From positions 496,001-560,000 of the forward strand of contig NKYR01000003.1 of assembly GCA_003184365.1 (NCBI GenBank): a DNA stretch of 64,000 bases, read 5' to 3'. The DNA comes from Evernia prunastri (Eukaryota; Ascomycota; Lecanoromycetes; Lecanorales; Parmeliaceae). The notes below the pieces were generated by a model that was not told the origin of the DNA, made no database searches, and saw nothing but the letters and a program-made list of their open reading frames with translations. The first letter of the stretch is position 1; every line of letters starts with the position of its first letter. Position numbers and translations under genes: made by a program. This document shows positions 1 through 10,292 of this stretch, one piece after another.

Positions 1-2169
1 GGGACAAGCCCCATCGAGCCGCTTCCGGAGCAGGGTGACAGGGATCACCCCGCCACCAGCGGCCCACCAAGGGGCCTATGACGCCCCTAAGACGTGGTTC
101 CAAAGGGTTCTCAGAGCCGGACTGACTTGTCCTACTATGGGCTCTAACGATGTAGCACCCTCTGTCCAAGGTAATGCCCTCCTAAGAGGAACCCTCACAT
201 GTAGCTATATAGATCAGCCCTCATCCCTCATCACTGAGCACGCAACAATGCTTCACCAACGAGCAGCAGTACGGATTACCCCCCATCAATGAGTGTGCAG
301 ACATGCTTGGGCCTCACCGAGGTCTTCTATGGCGGCATTCGCGTCGACCCTTTGTCTTTACTCCATCTACGTCCATTTTCCAGCGACGGGTCCTCTGCAT
401 TCTGCACCGGCAGTGGATAATCGATCGACACCGAGTATCCCACAGGCATGTACTTGCGTAGCGGCAACAATGCGCGTATGGTTGTAGAGCTGCCCGCTTC
501 TCAGCGTTATCGTCGCGTTTGGCTTGGCACTCAGAGTCCATGACGGCTATACTATTCCGACCTAAAATGGATTTGTCTCGTCTGTCCGAGGAATGTTTTA
601 CCGCTGACAGCAGGTGGACCCGCTCGCTTTTCCTTAAGGAGGGGTCTGTCGACTTACCCCTCGGCAAGCATGGATGGGGGCGCCTATGTGACTTTTCCTT
701 ACTGTCGACACCACGAAGACGGATTCAGTATGAGGCAGTAGCGCTATCACATTCTGAAGAAGAGGTTCTAGCGCGTGGGTGGATATCTCTGCCGCCCTGT
801 GGCCAGGCGATTTCAAGCTTCTTGCCCAGCTTTGGCGGCTGCGCTATGTCGTTTGTCAGAGCTGACCACTGTGACCAGGCCTTTCGAAAGCGCACCGGTC
901 GCTCCGGGAATCAGGCTCTCTCTAGAAGTACGCAGTCACACATGGACGCCTGGACGATGCTGGTGCCGCTTTTAGCTCTGCAAAGAAGCGGGATCCCGTG
1001 CATTGCAAGTGGCGGATAGGAGACCTCCGGGGAACACAGGACTGGAGTCGCGCTGAGGCCGCACTGCACGGGGGCACGTTTATAATTTCTTTTCCCACCT
1101 ATCATGACTTTTACATATCCCGTTGGTGCTTGCATGATCAATGAATCAATGAATCATGAATCATGCATCATGCACCACCCAAAGAATTCAAGGTTGTCGG
1201 CCCGTCGGGACTTATAAAGGGCCGGGGAAAGAATAGGAGAGAAGAGGACTCGTCGGGGAGTTTCATGCTCAGAGGAGCTGATTGGTCAAGTGGTGTCCAA
1301 GCAAACTACCTTACTCAACATTGCACATACATGTATACTTTGATATACTTTTTACCGACAACAAAAGACCGAAGTACCTTCTTGTGTCCATCGATTAAAA
1401 GCGGGCGTTTGAAGAAGGGAGAGGAGTGCATGAGCCGGTGTCCGAGAGACGATGCATGTACCCGCCACTAATGCAGGTTGATAATACATTAGAAGAAGAA
1501 GTCTCAGCATACCTACTCCACAAGCACGTCGAACCGATGCCCTGCTTTTCGTCGGCATGGGTAGACACACGGTGGCAAATCTGATTGGATTTTCCTCAAC
1601 CCCGCAGCCCTTGGCGAGAGCAGAGAGAAAGTGGTGCTTGCTGTAGGTCGGCAGCCTGCTTCATGGATTCGAATGAAGCTTCCCAGTCGAGACGAGTATA
1701 TCAATAGAGCCACCTGGATTTTTTCTTCCGTCTGCTTTATGGGAGCCTTAATCTAGAATGTCCTGCAGGGACAGAGGATCCTATCTTCTGGTATTCGTTA
1801 GTGCGGCGTTCATGGCAATCTGTTCGATCCTGTCTCCCAGGCGTATCGTGGTCTGATGGATGGGCGGGTGGCATATTATCACATCGCGCCCTAGACCTTC
1901 CCTATTTGGAATTCGGCTCAGCTGGGGAGACGGGTATACTTGAACAGAAAGATATATATATGTAGGGGCGACTTCCAAAGCCGCTCGCACGATTTCTCGC
2001 AAATTGTTTCGCTGCGGATATTGTGAAGGGATCGATAGGGACGCTGATGCTACCTCGACATTCTTTACCTCATCTCTACTTGTGAAATTGCTGACTCCGC
2101 TGGCAGCTCCTTTTTTTCTGCTTTTTTCTTCTGTCCATTTAATTATCCAAACCGCTATCCACATCCAGC
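1..2169. other. Gene-free stretch, left edge
   Basis: No open frame here looks like a known protein or keeps a coding pattern across plausible introns. Short overlapping frames occur on both strands between about 300 and 1020 but none resembles a family I know. A low-complexity tract built from ATGAATCA/ATGCATCA-type words lies at about 1131-1175. The last few hundred bases should hold the promoter of the HMG-CoA reductase gene; a run of alternating TA lies near 1952-1961. Confidence 0.5.
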
Positions 2170-3397
2170 ATGTCGGAGAGCAGATTGGCCAAGTTTGGAG
2201 AGGTCACAAAGGACCTGAAGCACATAACGCGCCACGGCGACGAGACGGAGGGAATTCGAATCGAAAACATGATTGGATTCGCACACGTCCCGCTCGGTCT
2301 CGCGGGCCCGCTGCAGATCCACGGCCACTACCAAAAAGCGTCCGTCGTGGCCCCGCTGGCCACGGTCGAGGCCACCCTCGTAGCCGGCGTGGGCCGAGGC
2401 TGCAAAGCCTTCCAGGCCGGCGGGGGCGTGCACGCCTTCGCCATGAGCGAGGGCATGGGTCGGGCGCCCGTCTTTACCTTCCGCTCCGTGGACGACGCCG
2501 TCGCCTTCTACAAGCGCCTGCCCAGTCTCAAGGACCAACTGCGCGCGGACGCGGAAGCGACGAGCCGTTTCGCGTCGCTGTTGCGCATCACGCCGCACAT
2601 CATGGGCAAGCGCGTCCACGTGCATTTCGAGTTCCAGACTGGTGACGCCGCGGGCCAGAACATGACCGAGTTCGCGTCCGTGGCGGCCTGTGCGAAACTG
2701 CTCGATTCTGAGCTGGGGAGGGAGTTGAGGATTGTCAATGTCATCCCCGAGGGCAACATGACGTCGGACAAGAAGGGCGCGGGGGCCAAAGCGGTGCGGA
2801 ATCCTCGCGGCGTGCAGGTCATGGCTTGGGGCACCATTTCCCGCGAAGTCTGTCAGAATGTGTTGCGTTGCAATCCGGAGGAGCTCGTCCAAGGACTCCG
2901 GGTGGCGGAGGAAGGGGCGGTGAGGAATTCGTTGGATGGCAGCGCCATCAACGTGAGCAACCTGCTGACGGCTATGTTCATCGCTTGCGGTTCGTGTTCA
3001 CATATCTTTCTATCCGCGTGTCGCCCCTTCCTTTTGCCTCGTCCTGCAGAGGCCAAGCTGATTTCGATGTGGGTTTGCAGGACAAGACGCAGCTAGCGTC
3101 ATCGAAAGCTCCTGGGCCCACATGACGGCGGAGTACGACGTTACGAGCGGGCAAGATCTCAGTGTCTCCATGTTTCTGCCCTCCGTGATCGTAGGATCCG
3201 TCGGCGGGGGCACAGGGTATCCGACTCAAAAAGAGGCCTTGAAGATGATTGGATGTGCCGGTCCCGGGAGGAAATGGGCTTTGGCGGAAACCATGGCGGC
3301 GTTCGCGCTCGCGGCCGATATCAGTGTTGGGGCCGCTGTTGCGAGCAATACCCACGCGTCGGCTCACTATAGTTTTGCGAGAGAATCCAAATTGTGA
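2170..3397 (+). CDS. HMG-CoA reductase, catalytic domain only
   Basis: Two exons (2170-2989, 3081-3397; GTTCGT...CAG intron of 91 bp) give 378 residues. The product should reduce HMG-CoA to mevalonate with NADPH, the committed step of isoprenoid synthesis. Motifs seen: ENMIGF and GLAGPL near residues 32-47, catalytic Glu67 in the TVEATL segment, NADPH-site GDAAGQNM near 158-165, catalytic Lys201 (SDKK), catalytic Asp276 (GQDAAS, created across the splice junction), GSVGGGT near 312-318, and catalytic His369. Fungal HMG-CoA reductases are usually about 1000 residues with an N-terminal multi-pass sterol-sensing region. This one starts almost directly at the catalytic core, with no membrane segment and none visible upstream. 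It would therefore be soluble and outside sterol-regulated degradation (inference). The segment before the Asp276 motif is more diverged than in typical enzymes. All four catalytic residues are kept, so activity is likely. The family call is very secure; a pathway-specific or self-resistance role is speculative. Confidence 0.95.
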
Positions 3398-5503
3398 GGC
3401 ACGCCTGAAGCGGCTTGTTCTTGGTCAGTAGGTTGCAGATGAGAAAGAACTGCTTTTGTTTAGTGATGTTTCATCTGCATATTGTCTGTACAATTCTGTC
3501 GGTGGCAAGCAATTGGGAATGACTTTATGCCATGGGAGCGTTGTGGTTGGAAAGGGGAGAACTTGCACAATACCAAAAGCCCTAGGAGCCCATCTCATTT
3601 TCCGCTGTGGGATTGACGCCCTCGGAAATTGGCCACCTTTTCCTATTTTCCACAGAATCTATACCCGATAGACTCAGTTCTCATGCACGATTCTTTACAA
3701 CGGTGCTGACGAAAGAGAAGATCTAATATTGCCGATAACTCCAACCCTGGGCGAGAACGTGCAATTCGGGATACTCTCACTCAAAGACCCGCAGCAATGA
3801 CGCCGCTTCATCCTAAGAAAAGCATTAATGCACACAAGAACTTGGACTGCTCTTGGAGCTTGGAGTAGTCGGGAGCCATTCTCAAGTGGCCCTGAGACTA
3901 GGGGAGGTGGTGTGCTCCGACGTTGGCTGTCTCGAGCTGCGGGTTTGAGCTGGAACATTCTTAGGCTGTGACAGGCTGGTGGGAGCTGCGCAACGCGGTG
4001 GAGAAGTCATGACGAGACGATGAATGATTTGGCAGACTTTGGCAGGCGGGTAAGATGGTACGAGGGCGAGACCGACTCATGCTAGCATGGCGAAGAGCTA
4101 CACATTTTGGTAGGTGAAGAGCTTCCAGCGGTGCCGAAAGACCCTCCCCGCGATGTCTCTGCATCTTTGACTCAGTGTTCATAGTATGAAGGTCTGGAAA
4201 TTACAACAACACTGTAGCCAGGCAGGCTGCCACAAGATGTGTAAGTCTGAGGGGTGACTAATAGCTTCTCGGATCCACGCCAAGTTTGTGTATCGATCCA
4301 GAATCAGAGTATTATTATCGATCAAGACGGCTCCGAAAGAGCATTCAGAAGCGCAAAAAACCCCTTCGCTCATGTTGAACTTGTCCCGGCCGCGGGGATC
4401 GCACTGTTTTGCTCGCCACTTCTTATGGCACTTGGGGGAGTCATCGAAAGTTTTCCGAGGCGCTGCTCGTACAGTCCTGGACGCCAAGATATCGGATAGC
4501 GCCCTTTCTGAAGGGTTGCCTGGACAATGCGCCTGAACTCAGCCGAGTTTGCGGGCCGTTGGACCTAGAGTACCACGTATTAAAGCCGATAGAAGCCCCC
4601 GGAGTTCAATTCATGAGCACCCAGGAAGTAGTTCTAGGGAACCCGGTTAAGGGGCGTGAGGGGTCGTCTTCCCGAGTGGGGCTGCTCGTAGGGCAGCACT
4701 AAGGTACGAGTAGCGCTGCCAAGGACTTTTGTTTTGGTTGCCCTGACCCATCTCACTTTATCAATTCAATTTTTTCTCGTCACAAGCAAAAACGACAAAG
4801 CTGAATGTGACGATATTAGAGTATATTCCCTACCATAACAACAGGAACACTTGTTGATAGGTTTTACTAGTTTCGTGTGAGCAGCTGAAATTTACCAGAG
4901 GGAAAGCAGAAGTGGGTAAGCCAGATTGCGCAAGAGCGAGTACGTACGAGTCTGTAATACCAGTCTTGTAATGAATTCAAAGCCAGCTTCGAGATTGACA
5001 TACAGGAGAACTTCAGTTCAAGATGGAAAGTGAGCGTTCCTAAGGCCGTTGGACCCTTAGATTATCAGTTAGCTGGAAAACAGCAACAGGGAGCACGCTT
5101 TCACTCTCCGCTACACATAACGCCACGTGCAAAGGAAGTAGGTATGAGTATCAAACATCTCATGAAGCACACTGTTCGCGCACCGGGGCTGCTAAACGTC
5201 TATCTGCCCTGTTATTCGTGCTGTTGTTGGATTCTTGAAGGTGACCTCTGCTAGCCGCAGAGAGACAAGTTGGGTAGGCGTGAAATCTTACTCGTCAAGA
5301 ATGCACTATCGCAGCGGGCATATATGCTTCCCAATCATGAAGTGATTCATAAGCAGCAAGTGAATCTCGGGAGCGGGAGGCAAAAGGAGACGATTCTATC
5401 GCCTCTGCGCATGGGTCATGCAAGCGCAGCTGTTCCCTAATCCTTACAAGAAGCGATATGTCCAATTCCCCTTTCGACCGAATCTACCCTCCGAATCCTC
5501 GAA
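3398..5503. other. Gene-free stretch
   Basis: About 2.1 kb between two plus-strand genes. Only short, non-family-like frames occur on either strand. It should hold the 3' end of the reductase transcript and the promoter of the secreted protein gene. No repeat or mobile element was recognised. Confidence 0.5.
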
Positions 5504-7186
5504 ATGTTCTCTCCCTTTCGTTTCCTTGCCGGCACGCTTCTTTCGGCATCGACTGTCTCTGCGAGTGTTCTACCGTCGGCACCAAATCTGGTCTCGACCT
5601 CTCTGAAGCCGCCAGCCGTCCTTGAAACACTGAATACGAATAGCACAAGCTTGCAAGACCTTACGAGTCCCGCGTTATCCGATAATGCCGAGTGCAGTAT
5701 CTCATACGGTCGCAATCTAAACCACGTCAGCTGCAGTAATGCTCTAGCGAAGATATCCCAGGTCACGACGCCCATGACCTTTGGCGAAAGGGGTACAGGA
5801 ACTTGGGATATCGCACTACCACATCGATATCTCAGCGGTACGTCTTTCGTGATTTCTTCATAGGCGAACCAGTGTTCTCGGCTTGAGCAAGTCCACGGGA
5901 ATCGGGCTTGGTTGGTACACCGGCCTTAGCCACAGAATATAGAGCTTAGTGACGCTGAGAAAGACGAGCGAATCAGTAAACTTGCTCTGGCTAACTTCTG
6001 GTATAGATGACGGTCACTGCGCTATCGATGTCAAAGTCAACCATCGTGGAGCCCAACGAGATGTATCCAACTATCTTCAAATCACCAACGCTGCCAGTGC
6101 AGTGCTCCTTGCTTGTGTGGATACGCGACTGCCCAGTACCGGCGGCATTGTGAAACAACTGGGTACGTTTGGGAGACCACGAATGTCATGGATCGTTTGC
6201 CTGTGCAAATATCCTGAGTTTGTACTTTAGATAACTCTGCTCACCCCACTGAGACCTTTATTTCACTGACTTTTTCTTACTTGCGAGCTCAGGCGTACAA
6301 CATAGATCGCTCTCGGTTGAAATTAGCCGTTCCTTTTCGGCTGCCGAATGTCACGACCAGATGAGATCGGCACCGCCATCATATGAATCCTGCAAGGAAA
6401 TACTTGACACTATGCAATGGTCAAATACGCTGACTACATTTGGTGATCCATGGCAGGTACGCCTTCCTCTTCAAAGTAATTTGTATTCCGGAGGTAGACC
6501 GTACGAGTCACAAATAGACGCTTTCGCTCATGTTCGAACAGCCTGGGGTCCAAGTCCAGCTGCCATACTTCATCATCTCAGGTAGGTTGCATCTTTGGTT
6601 GAAACCGCCAAACCCTCGTTACACAGAGGGCGTCCTCTTTAGCTCGAGCATTACGTTGATCTGACCAACCGTTCTAGCGGATAGACAATGTAAAATGCTC
6701 TTGGCCGGCGAGGTGACAAGGACGCCACCGGTGGATAGCGCGAACTGGGCCGCCATCTGGTCGGTGGCTGTGGCTGTTAATGAGATGTGTGTGAAGCTCG
6801 GGAGAGGTGGCTATGGGAAGCCGCAAAGTAAGTGGACCATTATAGAAAAGCCCCTTTCTCTTCATTTCAGACATTGTCGCGCGTGTTCAAGATCTGAGCT
6901 CCTATCCGTGAAATTAATAAATATTACCAAAGTACACGGCAGATCCTCAAGAAGCAGCAAGCTTCGATCAAAGATTGACACTTATTTGTTTCCAGGTTTC
7001 CACAAAAGCCTGACCCTGTTCCTCTTTGGACGAGGAACAGATCCACCCCCGGAGATGCTCTCGAGCCTCAACCTGTCAAGCTCCGATCTCAGTATGCTCT
7101 CCATTTCTAACACCACGCCACCGGTTGCAGACCATCGCCGAAGTCTTTCCCTGCCTGCACGAGAACATCGCATCGAGGGGAAATGA
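5504..7186 (+). CDS. Secreted two-module cysteine-containing protein
   Basis: Six exons (5504-5837, 6007-6162, 6293-6456, 6542-6581, 6678-6827, 6996-7186) join in phase to 344 residues. Residues 1-20 form a signal peptide ending VSA. The body holds two copies of one fungal secreted module: a Cys near the start, a stretch with an FG motif, a V/I-x-LP strand, a D-x-x-C motif, an Ala-rich helix with Cys, and GG plus an LSVEI-type end. Module 1 spans about 64-174 (Cys64, 77, 116, 148); module 2 about 180-260 (Cys183, 197, 236). The single-module protein is common in ascomycetes as an uncharacterised secreted protein; function is unknown to me. The last 70 residues are Ser/Leu-rich and unlike the module. 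The final intron (168 bp) is in frame and has no stop, so its retention would also give a protein. The exon 3-4 junction was chosen because it restores the V-x-LP strand. Confidence 0.7.
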
Positions 7187-7532
7187 AATCTTTGGAGACT
7201 TCGGTGGCCAGCGGGGGAAAGCATTTGTCTAGGGACTAGATGGTTCTTATTGCTTTTCTGGTATCATAAACTGTAGAATATCACTTTAGAGACTTTGTAG
7301 ATTAGGGAACTAAATATAGCGGTGCCGTTGAGACACGATTGCTCAGTACTTCTTGCGAGAAAGAAAAAAAAGGCTCAGACACTAGCGCGCAAGGGATGGA
7401 CAACACATCTAACTCGGGGAACATTGGAACTGGGTAGAGACGAAAAGCTGACGACAAGCCAGGTTGATTGAGCATTATTGCTTTGAGTGAAGAGTTGGGA
7501 ATTAACACTATTGACCTCGGGAAGAATGCTGT

Positions 7533-8381
7533 CTAGTTCCCACCGCGACGATTGCCGCGCTTTTCTTCCTCCAGGTAGCCTTTGCTAGATTCCTTTGATG
7601 CACCAGAAGTGCTAGCAGATAATATGCGACCGCCTCTGCTCACACGATGTTCTCGTTTCACGTCTTTCCCCCTCGCGCGGCTAACTCGATGTTTCCTTTC
7701 TTCCCCATGCAGGTCCATCGTCTGTTGATGTCCTACCATCGAGTCTTGTGTGTTGCTGTCATCTCCGGAGGACCTTCCTTCATCCTTAACTTGCCCTGCG
7801 GTCGACCGCTCCTTTCCTTTTCCACTACCTCGAGCATTTAGATTTCCGTCTTCCTCTTTCAGTGCTGGAATGTCGTCCTCAGCTGCACCTTTTTCCACCT
7901 TCACGGCAACACCCTCCAATTTGGCTGGGATTTCCGATGCGTCTTTTTCAAATTGCACGAAAAACTGTTCCACTTGCGGACTGGCCTTCATGAACGTCAA
8001 GATCATGTTCAGCCTGTCCTGATCTAACAACGCTAGATTCTCAGGCACCCTATGTACACCGACGGCATGGAAGATCTTTGTCGACCACAACACGTACATC
8101 TTTGTTGTCTCTGCATTCACGAGAGGAATCTGGAACGCTCGATGTGCGTAGGCTATCAGGGTGGCCAAAGAATCGTCCAAGGTCAGGATGATGGGTACGG
8201 ATGTGACTCGGTCCCAGGATAGGATGGTGGTCGAATAGGTCTGCGCATCGTAGTCCTTCTGACTTATTTTGCCAAGGGAGCGTTGCTCAGCTAAAACATT
8301 GGCCGCTTCGGTGTGGGCTGCGAGTTGGAGCCTTGGGGAAGCCTCCGAACGGGATCTCGGTGCTAGAGAGTTGGAAGACAT
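7533..8381 (-). CDS. Unknown basic, low-complexity-tailed protein
   Basis: A single uninterrupted frame of 282 residues from the ATG at 8381; the frame stays open upstream to 8438 but without an ATG. Residues about 20-140 look globular, with alternating hydrophobic helices. The rest is charged and rich in Ser, Lys, Arg, Glu and Gly and ends in a basic tail, as in many nuclear or disordered fungal proteins. No family recognised, no signal peptide and no membrane segment. It is convergent with the secreted two-module gene, about 350 bp away tail to tail. Whether it is truly expressed cannot be judged from sequence alone. Confidence 0.4.
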   Translation of the reverse strand: MSSNSLAPRSRSEASPRLQLAAHTEAANVLAEQRSLGKISQKDYDAQTYSTTILSWDRVTSVPIILTLDDSLATLIAYAHRAFQIPLVNAETTKMYVLWSTKIFHAVGVHRVPENLALLDQDRLNMILTFMKASPQVEQFFVQFEKDASEIPAKLEGVAVKVEKGAAEDDIPALKEEDGNLNARGSGKGKERSTAGQVKDEGRSSGDDSNTQDSMVGHQQTMDLHGEERKHRVSRARGKDVKREHRVSRGGRILSASTSGASKESSKGYLEEEKRGNRRGGN

Positions 8382-10292
8382 AGCGTTCTTAGGAGAGTGA
8401 ACCAGGTCGAAATTGAGTTGAGCGGGACGAGAACACAAGATGGAAGAGGAGACACATCTCTGAAATGTCCAGAGTGAGAATCAGGGACTATAGATTTCAC
8501 CAGCAAGCAAAATAACGACCTGTACAGGTTCCATCAAGACATCTGACGTCCCGGACGCCACGAGAAGTGTGTGATGTATCAGTGGGCCGACTTCGGCTTT
8601 GAAGCTTCCCGGTTTTCGTGTCCCCAGTTGTGTGCGAGCGTAATTGGTTGAGAATCTCATCATCATAATCACTATACTCGTGTCTATGAGTGATTGGAGC
8701 TTCGTCCCATCTTACGACTAGCTCCGCATCTCAAGTGGTCCAATCTGACGACCGGAACAGGAGCCAATACGCTCTGGTTTTGAGCTTCTTCCAATGCAGG
8801 ATCGCCTGCTTATGGTGAAAGAGGAGAGGATTGAAGCTTTGCTACATCCAATGCGAATGTTCTGTTGGCATATTTGAGCCGCTATCCTTCAAACCCAAGT
8901 TTAACGCGATAATATTGACAGGCGTGTAAGTCACGGTAAAGATGCTGAGGCCGTCCTCCTCAGGGTTTCACATCGCGAGGTCCAGCGCTATGGTCAAGTT
9001 CCCTTGCCTATGACAACACAAAGAAGCAGTCTCCTGGATTCGGTATCTCAGCGCATCAAGCACTTGTGTCATACCATACTCGTGTGACATATGTATAGCC
9101 CACAATGCAGGTGGTCAAACAGTCTCTACCGACTTGATTTGAACCCGAAATCCTGTACTGCGTAGTAGAACAGGAGCGGTAGCTTCGAAGAGCCCCGGAA
9201 GCCTCCGCGAGCCAGGTTGTGCTCTTGTTCTTCACTGACGAGATTCTGAAAGTGTCTCAAGACTAGACAAAGGAGGCTACAAATGCGCGAAGAAGTCCGA
9301 GAAAAGCATCAGTGTCCTCGACGCATAAGAAAGGTTTTAGCATGGGGCTGTAGAAGCAATTCAGATATCTTTAATCAATTACCACAGGACATAGACGATC
9401 TTCTTGAGAGAGATTAGCGCCAGTGGGCTATGATTCTGTCGTGAACGTCTTGACGCTGGTCATGTAGATGGCGAATATGGTCGGAAGTACGCACCGCCGG
9501 GCTCGAAGAAGATGGATGTACAAACCAGCCAAGACAAGAAATATCTGTAGTGAGAGTATTCTCCAGAACATTTATTGGCTTGGAAATGATTGCCAAGACC
9601 GCTTATGCTCAAATGGAATAGCTTGATCCCCACCTTCAGCTTCTCTCGAGAGAGACTTTGTCTTCTTTGCATACCTCACAAACTCTCAAACCCAGTGCTC
9701 GTAGCAAGGTCGAAGGACAGCCAATCCTTTATTATCTTGAGCTCAAGTAACGTCAATCTGTGTGTCATGAGGAAAACAGCAGAATGAAACCGCATGCATC
9801 TTACAACGCAAGCCTTCGTATGTCGCATTCAGGCGCTCCAACAATTTTCGGGGCTGGACCTTCAGACATCTTCTGGCCTGTAAAGACTGGCAGAGGATTG
9901 ACCGACTACCTAGATCACGAGGGTTGTGCTGGTCGCTAATCTAGATTCATGCAAGAAATGAATGCAAGCGAATGCTTACGCAGAACCTTGCATATAAGCC
10001 AAGCTTGAAGCATATACAGCCAGCCAATCAGCTTTCTCAAGCCATTCTCTATGAAAATGTACTCCAAGATGATTGAGCAAGAGCTTCACCAGGGTATTGC
10101 ATGACCACCTTGGCTCGCTCACTAATCAAAGTCTCCACCGGTTGTTACCCGCGGCAGTCCAAAGTTCTTATTAAGGCTCTCACTATGGCCGTGGACTTGC
10201 TTCCTTTTTTCCAACACCTAGAGCCCAAGGTTGTACTCAAGTTCGTCTTCTGTACGGCATTCTCAAGAAGTGACCCATCGTGGATGCCAGCC
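8382..10292. other. Gene-free stretch
   Basis: About 1.9 kb upstream of two divergent genes. No family-like frame on either strand. A short hairpin with a TCCTGT...ACAGGA stem lies near 9150-9175. An open frame from 10101 runs in phase into the peroxidase gene but its extra N-terminal residues do not look like part of that family. Confidence 0.45.

Noticed and set aside
519..1019. Plus-strand 166-codon frame near the left edge
   Set aside because: It resembles no family, has overlapping frames of similar length on the other strand, and lacks a clean start context.
8481..8672. Similarity of the frames at 8481-8672 and 43016-43213 (both start with a Met-rich word on the minus strand)
   Set aside because: The likeness fades after about a dozen residues and the DNA does not align further; probably chance.
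9110..9200. Possible minus-strand tRNA with a GGTTCAAATC B-box-like word
   Set aside because: The acceptor and T stems pair poorly, the D arm cannot be drawn and the length is too short for a tRNA. The local hairpin explains the pattern.
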